Source: Chlorokybus atmophyticus
Taxonomy: Eukaryota; Streptophyta; Chlorokybophyceae; Chlorokybales; Chlorokybaceae
DNA: 64,000 nucleotides
Direction: 5' to 3'
Assembly (NCBI GenBank): GCA_009103225.1
Contig: RHPI01003508.1
Location: 126,734 to 190,733, forward strand
In this document: one piece after another, positions 53,406-64,000 of the stretch
Position numbering within the stretch: position 1 is the stretch's first letter
Layout: every line of letters starts with the position of its first letter
Position numbers and translations under genes: made by a program
Notes under the pieces: generated by a model
The model's input: only the letters and a program-made list of their open reading frames with translations
Database searches by the model: none
What the model was told of the DNA's origin: nothing

Positions 53406-54660
53406 AATAAGATTTGATTGTTGGTATTAAAAAGACTACAAGTATAACAACGAGTACAATTGCCAGGCTGGTGTAAGTAATATTAAGAACCACCGGCTGA
53501 TAAAGCTTGTTATAATAGCGTATCTTATACATAAATATTTAACAAGTATAGTATAGCACAATTATTAAACAATTTTAGATATTGCGGTGTTACATTGCAA
53601 TTCAAGTTGTTATAGCAATAAATTGCAACACTTGATCTGGTTATCTCTTTGCCGATATAAACATGGGTCAATAATTTTTCTATAAGGTATAAACGTTATA
53701 CTAAAATAAGATTTAATGAATGGTGTGTAATGCACGAATGCACGAATGTTCTTTCCCTCAAATGGTTAGCATCATACTGTATCAATGAACGATTCCATCA
53801 TTCATGCATATGTGCATTACGCATTTAATGTTATTGTGCTCTGCATACAGTATGCACTATGCAAGCAGTCATTGCATTCGTTTTACATAAGCTATTGTCA
53901 ATTACCATGTCGCCACAAATTTGTATAAACATGTCAATACAGAACTAAAGCATTGCATAAGTAAGAACACTCGATCAAGGCGGACCGGTATGATACACCA
54001 ACAATACAGCGATAAACACATGTGCATATATATAATATAGTTTTTCTTTGTACGAGCAATCATGATTTGATTGTTATTTTATGTTATCGATATCACACTT
54101 ACTCAATTAGCATGATGCATCGAGTTAAGACTATTAAACGGACATATTCAACTTCGTATTCCAGAGTGACAATTAATATTGTGATTATTACCATAATCAT
54201 GTATGAACGCTTCAACGGGGCGTCTGTTATGTCATTGCTGTTTGATAATATTACATGTGTGAGGATAGATGACTATGCGTCATTACATACATCCAAGATG
54301 CGTAAAAGTGCGCATGTACGACTTGAGCATTATCGTAAACGCGCATCATGCTTATGTCCATCACAATGCATTGAAGAGCAATATGACGAATATATGATGA
54401 TGTAAAAATTGAGACATTTTTGTATAAAATCTCCAATATCATCTTTACATCAGCAAAAAAAAGAATCTTTACAACATGCTTTAAAATTCAAGGTATATAT
54501 ATATATATATAAAAAGCAAACTGTCAACACAGCTGTATTGACTGAGTCGTTAAGGTATGTGTGTATGGTGCTGTATAAAGTTTTGAACTGAATGTGATGT
54601 ACTTTATGATGGGGATGTTGAATCTGCGGGGACCGTTATGTTAATGGTGATGCACTGTTG
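53406..54660. other. AT-rich spacer, no gene
   Basis: AT-rich with short AT microsatellites (TATATATATATA at 54495-54510). Open frames here have no recognisable features. Confidence 0.6.
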
Positions 54661-54669
54661 TGCTAGTAG

Positions 54670-55600
54670 TCAAGCTACTCCCACACCCGGGGTAAACTGC
54701 TCAGCGTACCGGTACTGCAAAAGTACGGTTCCTGTACTTGACTGTATCATTCCTTCACTGTGCCAAGAGGAGATCGTCACCGATGGCGAGCACGTGGGGC
54801 ACCAATAGCGTCGCTGCTGACATGAGGACAAGCTCTTACCATCAGCTGCCGTGCGACGTCGACAGGCCGCGAGATCGCTACACTGCCGAGAGGCGGCTGT
54901 GATTGGACGGCTTGTATGAGCGCTGTTTACTGAACCGACTGCTGGCGGCAACGCTGCGGCGTGCAACGCCACGTCGGCAGGCGATCCGCCCTGCAACAAG
55001 ATCCGGGCAGGGGGCGTGCACGGGGAGATACTGCCGGACGGGCATGATGGGACATCATTATTGACGGGTGGCCTTCATCACGGAAGATGCATGAAGTTGG
55101 CGGGAAAGCGCATCATGGGGCTACCGGGAGTAGGCGGGAGGGGACTTTAGACGATGTGGGCGCCTTCGGCGCGCTCAAAGCCAGCTGTTGCACGTCCTCC
55201 CGCGGCTTGTTTCGTAAGGGCCACCGCCGAGCGCCTGTCCTGCTTTCTTATGAAGCCCATCTGGCCTCTATTTGGATGCTTCCCCTGGAAAGACGAGCGA
55301 CGACGCGATTCCACCAGCGGGTCACGCATCACACGCTGAGGACGGGACGGACGGCTCGAACCGACGGATGCGTGACGCCCACCGCCGGCCTCTGTGAGAA
55401 TATCAGCACCGGCGGCCTGATTTTTTCCATTAAATAAGCACCTTTTTATTACGCCTATAGAGGACCCCAGCTTGGCGGGGAAAGCTCCGTAGGCTCCGCT
55501 GTATCTGCTTTTCATGATGCTGCAAGGCAGTCACGCGTGTCAATGCATACTACCTGCTTGTCACGGTTCGGCGTGCGGGGGGCGGAAGGCAGAGATTGGC
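54670..55600. other. GC-rich island, no identified gene
   Basis: Base composition changes abruptly from AT-rich to GC-rich. Opposed open frames exist on both strands: minus 54999-54670 (109 codons, Ala/Ser/Cys-rich) and minus 55515-55147 (122 codons, YSGAYGAFPAKLGSS, Arg/Gly-rich, presequence-like) with a plus frame 55087-55437 over the latter. None has a recognisable domain. From 55600 to 56730 there are only Pro/Ala-rich open frames (for example minus 56254-55685) that I do not trust as genes. Confidence 0.4.
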
Positions 55601-56732
55601 TGAAAACTGGACTAGACTTGGCGAGTCAATGCATAGCAGAAGGCGTGAGTGTCTAGTAGTTGTAGACACTGTCGCAACTTTAGTTCAACACCATCTCAAA
55701 GGGAGTACGTGCGCAGCTGGAGGCGGTCTTCGAGGCCAAGGCATTGGCGGCAGTGGTGTGGTCGTGGACGGTTGAGTCTGCGGCGGAGGCGTGCGCCGTG
55801 GTGGTTGTGGGTTGCCGAAGGTGATCCCGTAAAGGTAAGCTATCAGCCAGTGTGTTGGGCTGTCTGAAGCATCTGGGTCGTTGGTGTGGGCAGCTGCGTG
55901 CTTTTGGGGTGCGAGCTTGAGGCTTACGTGCAAGCGAGCGCTGGGAGAGTAAGCATGGGCGACGTCAGGCATGGTTGATCTCATCTTGCGAAACCAGCGT
56001 GCAGCTGCTGAGCTGCTGCCCGGCCTCGCATGCAAGCGCCAGTCGCTGTCTTCAGTTGCATTCAAGTGCGGTCTCATCAGTGTCTCGCATGCGTCTGCTT
56101 GGTATCTGTCTGCCGCATGCATAGGTGTGCGCAAGCGAGTCAGCTGTCCGTAACTGCCCAGGCCAACTTTTCCCTGAGTTGCTACAGCCTGGCCAGTTTT
56201 GGACAGTGATAATTGCAGTACACTAGTGCGGCACTGGTGCAGTTCAGTTGTCACTTTTAAGGTCGTCTGTTGTCGGTGTGGCGGCGACTGCGAAGCGGAA
56301 CTTGCGAACTTTGAAGTTTTGTGAAGCCTGTCTAATGGAATATGTAGTGATTATGCTGGTGTGACAGGAGCACGAGGTGTTTGGCTTTGCATGTAAGCCA
56401 GCACCGCTGGCAGTTGGTGGTGTGCGGGTGCATGTGTTCTGAATAAGGTAGCCGTGTCCTCGTGCAGGCCGGATGCTTAACAGATAACAGATCGTGGTTT
56501 ACTTGTGCCTGCGGCTCCATGGATGTCGCTTGTTGAAAGCTATTTGCTTCTAGTCGTGGGCGGTGTTCCATGTGGTTATTGTAGTAGTAGCGGAGACGCA
56601 CAGTTCTGCCCAGCTTCAACAAGCCATATCCGTCTCACAGGGCAGCTGCTGATCACCTTCGTTTGCAACAAAAACACTGGATATGTTGACTGTTACATCA
56701 GCTGATCGGTGGCCTCCACTTGGCAGGCAACC

Positions 56733-58039
56733 ATGTCACGGATGTCCGTGGTGCTTCTCTGCACCTGCTTGCTCGCAGCAGTCTCCGCTGCCCGCGCACA
56801 GCTTTTCCTTGCCCCTCCTCCTCCACCTCCACCTGATGAACTGGTGTCTGATATCAGCCGGTAAGTGTCTCATGCTCGTAGCAGCTTTCTTGTCCATGCC
56901 TGCGTGCCTGCCTGCACTGACTCGGTCGTGTTTGTCTTGTCGAAGTCTTCTGATTGAGCTCGACCAGTCCTCAAAAGATGCCCCGGTCAGCCTTCTGGAG
57001 GCTGAACAATGGCCTGCCAACAACTACAGCCTCGCATACGACCCAACAACTGGCTTCGCAGGTACATGTAGTTGCGTTTCTCCTATTGCTAGCCATGCAT
57101 GTTTCAGGTGACTAATCTGTTGTGTGCACGTGCAGTTAACGCGCTCTTCGCCCCATTCAAGGATGGAACCGCCATTTCTACTGTTGCCATCCGCACGAGC
57201 AGTGACGCACCATGGATTATAGTGGCTTCCGAACTTGACACCCTGCGATCAAGCGGTACAGAAGGCGCTGTTGTTGTCGGCGAGACAGTCATCTCTCCAC
57301 GAGAAGAAGGCGTTTCCATCATGGCATGTGATGGAGTGTTCCTGTCTTGGTCTTATCAGGTATGGAGCAAGGTGTCTTTTGTGCAATTGCGATGTGTTCA
57401 CTCTGCTTGGGTGTTAATTTTATTGGCTGGCAGGGTGCAATTGTCAATGGACCCACCGTTAGCATTCAGAAGGGCGACCTTGAAGTCCGCGTGCGCTATG
57501 GCAAGCGTATTGCTCTCCGGCAGGCTTCTGGCCCTGTGTCTACCGGCGCTTTGAACCTTCTCATCAGTGAGTGCAGCAAGCTCAACTTGCAGTGCAGCAA
57601 TTTCTTCTTGCCAGACGGCTTGCTGACCTCTAGCTGTCCTGCTCAGGTGGAGCAACTCTCACGGCAGCGCATGTTGACGGCGACCTTGTGCTCCGCAAAG
57701 TGTCTGACATTGGTCAGGTGGAGGAGCTGGGCGCACCAGCTGAATTTGGTAGGTGCCTTTGTTGTGACTTGCTGCCAAGTTCTACACCTGCATGCGCGCC
57801 ATTGCTAACTTGGTGCCGGCAATGCAGAGATCAGCAGCCTGTTTGATGTGGAGACTCCTCGGGCAAGGCTGCAGCCAACCATTCAGGAAGCTCACCCCTT
57901 CTCCGCAGCCGTGTCTTCCGAATTGGTGGATGAGGCTTCGGACAATGTTTCAGAAAATACTGTTCAAACTGCCCTGCAGACTGCCGCTGCCCGCCTTCGT
58001 GGTTCCCGGAAACTGAAGCTTGACTTGGCTCGTCAGTAA
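56733..58039 (+). CDS. Six-exon gene, secreted protein of unknown function (304 aa)
   Basis: Exons 56733-56860, 56946-57061, 57136-57359, 57434-57566, 57647-57748 and 57828-58039 join in frame (915 nt) with canonical GT-AG introns of 74-85 bp (CCGGTAAGT, GCAGGTACA, CAGGTATGG, TCAGTGAGT, TTGGTAGGT). The first exon encodes a signal peptide, MSRMSVVLLCTCLLAAVSAA, then LFLAPPPPPPPDE. The body reads LLIELDQSSKDAPVSL, NYSLAYDPTTGFAVNALFAP, WIIVASELDTLRSSG, ACDGVFLSWSYQ, LEVRVRYGKRIAL and VDGDLVLRKVSDIGQ, a beta-rich pattern. It ends RLRGSRKLKLDLARQ. It enters the secretory pathway and is probably extracellular or vacuolar; no family is recognised. Uniform ~80-bp introns and an intact frame mark it as a living host gene. 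Confidence 0.85.
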
Positions 58040-58815
58040 TGAGACATGATATGCTCCTGAGCTGGTTGAATTTGAGCAGTGTCTAAGTTGAAGTCGTGTA
58101 GGTGTCAATAGTTACTCCTATAAGTAGTGCCTATAGCAACTAGTTCCCCCAGTCAGTTGAGTGTTGACCATCAGGCGCTGTTGTCGGTGCGTGATGGCGC
58201 TGGTGTCCAGTGCTCCCTCTTCATAGACAATGTGGTTCGCACACCAAGCACTTGCTTGGTCTACTTCCACGCCCATGTGTGCATCTAGAGCTTGTAGCCT
58301 AGCACCCTAGAATTCCCGTGGTATATAATCAACAAGTGTGGTGCTTCTTCCATGTTTACTGTCGTTGGTAGTGACTGCGATGCCTGAGTGCACTGTTGCT
58401 ATGGTGCGCAGGCAAACAATGGCAACACGTGCACACATAGTCTGCGTTGCACCACAACTGATCAGCAGCTTTCTCCACCCACAATACAGCCACGCACACA
58501 TCATCAGTCCATCACAGCACGCAGGTAGCCATGAGCACAACAGCTTTACCATACATGCATGCGCAGACTACATGGCACTGCAGGTTGAAACACAGCTTCG
58601 GTTGAACTCAGCACCATGCGTGCAATGCTGGCTTGAGCGTTGCCACGCCACCACAGTATACCTGCTGGATGTTGATTGCTACTACTGTGTTATTGTGTAC
58701 TTTGTGCAATGGCGTGTACCATGCTGTTTCTGACCGGAGAGATTGTACTGGACGAGGCAAGCCCTCCTCCCTGTCTCATTTGTGACATTCGCTGTCACAA
58801 GTTCAAATGCTCGAC

Positions 58816-59553
<738 letters not shown>

Positions 59554-60295
59554 CATAACAGGCAAATTCGCAGCACGCCACTTTGCAATGCGGCATTGAG
59601 CCTGGTTGACTAGCAGGATGAGGACATCCAGCTGTCTGTCCATAGACTCTGCAATCAGACACTCGCCTTCATTACTGTTGTGTCCCACACAGCGTGATAT
59701 GGACAGATGCGGTCTAGTGTCCATCTGCACGCTAGCGGTTGTGCATGTTTGCGTGCGGTTAAAGCAGCAAATGGTCATAAAGGCTCTCACACATGTCAAA
59801 GTGCAGCGGTGATCAGACATTAGAGGGCATGCTCCAACATGTCACGCGCCGCCGCGTGCCTCCCATGCGGGTCATAACCCCAGTGGAAGCGTGCAGTTTT
59901 GAAGCATGTGGCAACTTATGTCGTTCCATCCAAGCAGACACAAAGTATTATAAATAGCGCGCGAACAGGTGCGTCTGCTTTATTATCCACGGGGCATGTC
60001 TCTGCAGCCCCGGCACACTCCTGCTGATACAGAATGAATCCCCTCACTGAAACCAAACCCCTATCGACCTGCTACAGCTAGCCACAATCACTATGACCTA
60101 TCGTATCCCGTATAGCTTACAACAGAAGAAATCGTTAGAAACACAGGTGCCCCCACACGTGCTACCAGAAGTGAACAAAAAATATCGCACGCATGCGTTG
60201 CGAATCTGCGCATGCGTTGCGGTGCCGTGCCATATACTCGCATCCCGCGCGGTATACTCGCATCCCCAGCGCACGCTAGCTATTGTACACATAAT

Positions 60296-63200
60296 TTAAC
60301 TTACTTCTACACCCAAGTTGCGCAAGGCCAACGCGGCAGCGCGCTTCCCTAGATCAGTGCCGTTTGTAAGCAACTGCTTCAATGGTGCAACCGCACCTGC
60401 CTTGGCAATCGCAGCCTGCACATACAAATGGGTACTGTTACTAAGGTGCGAGCAGTGCTGAATGGGTGCATGGATTGACACATATAGCATGCACACAGCG
60501 CTACACGAGGGTCCCAAGCAGTACCTTAGAGTCGTTGTTGAAGGAGAGGTTGCAGAGTGCATTCGCTGCGGCAGCTCTGCCATCAGCCGAGTCGCGCTTC
60601 AGCATCCTTACGAGCAGCGGGATAGCACCCTGCTTGCCGATGATCACCTAGAAGTAAAAAAACCAGTCAGAAAAGACATGTGCGCCAGCGCCCAGTAGGC
60701 ACACATGGCTTCGCAACGCGTACCTTGTTTTCCGTATTGAGTGCAAGATTGGCTAGCGCCAATGCTGCGGCCTCCTTGCCACCGCTGCCGCCCTTCTTGA
60801 GAAGGCCAACAAGCGGGGGGATGGCACCCTCCCTGGCAATGATCACCTACAAGGACAGAAGAGAGCACTGTCAGAGACGCGTCTATTATGGAGAGAGTGC
60901 TCAACCTTGCAAGCACAAAGTCAAACTTACTGTGTTCTCTGCATTGTACGCAGAAAGGTTGCGTAGCGCTTCCGCCGCAACCTCCTGTACTGTCGGGAGC
61001 CCATGGCGCAGCAAGCTGACCAGTGGTGGGATTGCACCCTCCCTTGCCACCTCAACCTTGTTGTTGGCATCTTTGTCGCACAGGTTGCAAAGTGCGGCAG
61101 CAGCGGCTTCCTGGCCTTGCGGTGAGGATGTAGAGCGCAGAAGCTCGACCAAAGGTGTAACCGCGCCTTCCAGGGCAATGATCACTTTGTTGTCGTTGTT
61201 GCGCGCAAGCTTGCACAACACGCGCGCCGCAGCTTCCTTTTGCCATGGGCTGCCGTGGCGAAGCAAGTGCACTCCATATGTGATTGGGTCACGGAACCGT
61301 CCATTGCCCTGTTTCATGTCCAGTGCACACTTTGTCAGTTAATGTACTGATGAAGTGTGCACTGCTCACGCACCAACAACACTGACAACAGCGATAACAT
61401 GCTGCACGGTCGTTGCTTACATGATGGATGGGGTTGTGGTTGGCGCGGCCATTTGCGAGCGCTGTAGCATCAGCTACATCAGGGAGAATGTATTTGTTTG
61501 CCTGAGCCCATTCAGCAATGGCATCACGCAATGCCAGGTTGGGCATCAGTTCAAAGTTCATCAGCTTGGCACCAGTCACAGGACAGCTGTCATTGCCGTC
61601 TTCCAACCACGCCTGGTTATAGGCAATAAAGTCAGTGCCCATTTGACATGGGAGTAGCATTGAGGAGGCACCCGACAATATAATGTAGTACCTGAACATT
61701 CGACCGCTCACACGTCTGCAATGTTGACTTGATGACGACAGGGTCCACCATGATATCCATGGAGATGGGGCATACAAAGCTTGGAGGGACATCCTCAGCC
61801 TGTGGGGTTGTTTGCAACATGTGGTGAGCAGAGTGCTCCAATTGCTACGCACAAAGGCGAGAGTATTGAATCCTCCTAGCGCTAACCTGGATCGGCCGGA
61901 AGCCAAGTCGCATTGCCTTCTCTGCGCTATCTTCTTCCTCCTCAACGTCAACGCCATCGTACTGAGAGCTGTTAGCATCTAAAGCCGCTGCGTCGGCCTC
62001 ATCAACAGCGCCAAGATGTTCAAGGAACCGCACAATCTGTGTTAACCAACAGGTCGTCAGTCATTTTGGAGACGAGTACAATGTTCTGCCTTGTTGTTGT
62101 CTTGTTAGCTTCCTGTAATGCAGTTCATGATACTGTTCGCGGGTTACCTGGCGTAGGTAACCCTCTTCAGCAGCGTCCTTCCGGCTCCATGAGGCAATCA
62201 TATCATCTTCAAGGACAGCCTTTCGCCTCAACAGCTCCTCTGGTGTAACCCTGATGGGCAGGAAGGCCATTAGTACAGTGCGCTGCAACACAGACAACAT
62301 AATAAACCCACGCAACACTCACCTCCGGGTGGATTGAGACTGTCTTGAGCCATCAACAAGATTCCTGTCGCTGGTGAGGTCTTCGTAGAGAAACGCCTCA
62401 TCGTCGGCGCCATTGTTGGCATCTGAAGCAGGCGTATCACACTCGCACATACTGTTTGACCTTGAGACGGCAGCGTCCCGTTGCGCAACCAGCCTACGAA
62501 CAGATAGGTGAGACTGAGCACATAACAACCAGCTATACATTGCTAGCCACATCTGTCCTCTGATGTGCACACCTGTGGTAAGCAGCAATGGGCTGAGCCT
62601 GTGCAGTCATGTTGCTTTGAGCAGAGTTCATGTCCCCGTCACCACGGAGGTGCGCTCGGGCGATATCTGTCAGTGCAGCACAGCCTGCAGAGAGCCCAAG
62701 CTCCCGCCATGGCAGCGCAACAACACCGGCTTCCAGCGCCATACACGCACCGGCCAACTTCTTTGTCATACGCCTGCTCACAGCACCATGTTGAAACGTA
62801 CTATGCTGTTCATTGCCTCGGAAGCCAAACTACCACAACATTACACAGTGGACAGTGTGAGGTTAGCAACAAACCTGGAGTTGATGAGAAGGGTCCAGCG
62901 GCCGACATCCCCACAGGATCGCACGACAGAGTTGATTCGGTTGAGAGCGTGCAACATGGTGGCGAGCGCCTGCTGTGTCTTGGCATGTGTGTTTGCCTGC
63001 TGAGCAGTCTGAGGCTGTGTCTGAGGCAGTTTCAGTGCCAACTCGTGCAGCAGCGGCCGCAACAAGTTCACCCTCAATGCTGTCGCCTCACACAGGGTTC
63101 GCGAGGCGCGCACCTAGTGTGTGTGTATATGTCAGTGTCAAGTGAGCTGCACCATAAACGACTCTACCAAACTGTTAGCAGCTGGCAAAAAGTTGTGCTT

Positions 63201-63432
63201 CTGCAGTAAACTGCGCATGCTCTTTGCTGAAGAACACTTACGCCTCGTCCATCACATAGGTGCGTGTGATGTTTACAAACATTGGCTTTGCACCAACCTT
63301 GGTGGACGCGTCAATCAGACCATCGACTTCCGCCAGCAGCGCAAGCACTAAGTTGTGCTGTTCCATTGTGAACCACTCACACAACCCCTCACACAACAAA
63401 ACGTCTTGGTCAAGAACGACACCAGTCAACAC
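60296..63432 (-). CDS. Plant-type U-box/armadillo-repeat E3 ubiquitin ligase (5' end missing)
   Basis: Minus-strand exons: 63432-63242, 63113-62875, 62773-62573, 62493-62323, 62250 to about 62110, 62036-61887, 61799-61692, 61612-61421, 61308-60931, 60846-60724, 60647-60525, 60415-60296. The N-terminal part is helical (VLALLAEVDGLIDAS, RVNLLRPLLHELALK, LEAGVVALPWREL) like the U-box N-terminal domain of PUB proteins, followed by an acidic linker (DVEEEEDSAEK). The U-box is split by an intron: PPSFVCPISMDIMVDPVVIK, TCERSNVQ | AWLEDGNDSCPVTGAKL, LMPNLALRDAIAEWAQANKY. Then come about five ARM repeats (AIPPLVSLLR, EAAALALANLALN, AAANALCNLSFNNDSK, AALALRNLGVE). It transfers ubiquitin from E2 to targets bound by the ARM domain. 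Joins at 63242/63113 and 62110/62036 do not splice cleanly in my reading. Gene ends VEVS-TAA, unless GTAAGT at 60304 is a donor. Confidence 0.87.
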
Positions 63433-63639
63433 CTGCAGCCCAACACGGCGTTGTAGTCAATGCACTGCTCAATGCAGGACACTCAGATGTCAACCTAGCA
63501 GGCGGAATTGACTGTACAACTGATGTCATTCAGGCTTTTGTACTCATAGCTACAGTGTTTACAATTTTGTAGCGCTGCAGCATGCCAAAGTGCTGCCTAG
63601 ATAGAGACGTGCGACATTGAAACACATTTCAAGCTGACA

Positions 63640-63829
63640 ATGCTGCCTCTAAGCTGAAAGCTAACAACTTTCCATGTGTTGCATTACTATGTGCGCATCC
63701 GATTGAAACGCTACACTCGCATACACAAACAGCGAGACACATACCTTGTTTCACACAGCATTGCCAGCCTCGTTTGGCAGCGACCATCCAACGCCAGCAG
63801 CCTGGCACCGCCAAGCAGTACCCTACAGC
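63640..63829 (-). CDS. Possible further 5' exon of the U-box gene
   Basis: After CTGTAG (about 63830) the minus strand reads LLGGARLLALDGRCQTRLAM, LCET and reaches AG|GTATGT near 63744. It looks like a helical exon of the same N-terminal domain, but its phase (2) does not fit the next exon at 63432 (phase 0), so another exon or an error lies between. Confidence 0.3.
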
Positions 63830-63930
63830 TGTATAGCCTAGTTACGGTGCTGTCACCCTCAACAACTATACCAGTACCCTCTTCGCCCACCTCGCCGCCT
63901 CAGCCTAGTGCAGGCACACTGGTTCAGAAC

Positions 63931-63939
63931 TGCTGCTGC

Positions 63940-63972
<33 letters not shown>

Positions 63973-63974
63973 CA
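63931..63974. repeat. (CTG/TTG)n triplet repeat at window edge
   Basis: CTGCTGCTGCTGTTGCTG repeats, equivalent to CAG/CAA on the minus strand, in which they would encode polyGln. This is like the tract at 200-300 on the other edge. Confidence 0.9.
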
Positions 63975-64000
63975 GCACACACAACAGGCAGTCAAACTTT

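Noticed and set aside
60680-61342. 220-codon plus-strand ORF
   Set aside because: Antisense to the ARM-repeat exons of the U-box gene.

Overview
The window is eukaryotic nuclear DNA. Two host genes carry short GT-AG introns. One encodes a plant-type U-box/armadillo E3 ligase, and the remaining space is dominated by transposable elements of plant type: Helitron, Ty1/copia, Ty3/gypsy chromoviruses, miniature TRIM retrotransposons and a Plavaka/KDZ-like DNA transposase. A Ty3/gypsy element carrying its own DNA cytosine methyltransferase is known from charophyte algae, so a charophycean green alga (possibly Chara-like) is my best guess; this is inference. Single n characters beside homopolymers or microsatellites and one 383-N gap show an imperfect assembly.

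Layout. 0.1-0.45 kb: polyGln/polyAla exon (minus). 1.06-3.6 kb: decayed Helitron helicase (minus) with a TRIM inserted in it. 3.7-5.1 kb: tandem and palindromic repeats. 5.14-7.21 kb: element with ~100-bp terminal inverted repeats that contains an LTR-like segment and a gag-like ORF. 7.26-7.63 kb: 54-bp minisatellite. 7.97-9.79 kb: 7-exon gene of unknown function (minus). 10.1-19.7 kb: a block bracketed by GTACCAT palindromes, holding an OTU-like protease gene (plus), a zinc-finger/Tudor-like/C5-methyltransferase gene (plus) and a Plavaka-like transposase (minus). 20.11-22.20 kb: copia deletion derivative with two LTRs but only gag and protease. 22.2-23.1 kb: unidentified exons. 23.6-33.7 kb: Ty3/gypsy element with gag, protease, DNMT, RT, RNase H, integrase and PHD finger, interrupted by a second TRIM and an assembly gap. 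35.3-35.8 kb: third TRIM. 36-40 kb: microsatellite, tandem duplications and a striking double hairpin. 40.44-46.35 and 46.60-53.4 kb: two related chromodomain gypsy elements only 251 bp apart. 53.4-54.6 kb: AT-rich spacer. 54.7-55.6 kb: GC-rich island. 56.73-58.04 kb: six-exon secreted-protein gene (plus). 58.8-59.55 kb: 733-bp (CT)n. 60.3-63.4 kb: U-box/ARM gene (minus).

The most interesting content is the presence of two unrelated transposon-borne cytosine-5 methyltransferases in one window: a DNMT-like domain between protease and RT of a retrotransposon that also ends in a PHD finger, and a phage/bacterial-type enzyme beside an OTU protease and a DNA transposase. Both are now decayed, but together they suggest repeated capture of chromatin-modifying functions by mobile elements. 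Two further themes are TRIM elements whose LTR/primer-site junction looks like a tRNA (Pol III boxes A and B), and two loci with an identical double-palindrome (P-P'-Q'-Q) architecture that looks like a mutational footprint.

Most retrotransposon ORFs carry stops, frameshifts and catalytic substitutions. Gene models were read by eye from splice sites and frame continuity and have not been tested against transcripts.
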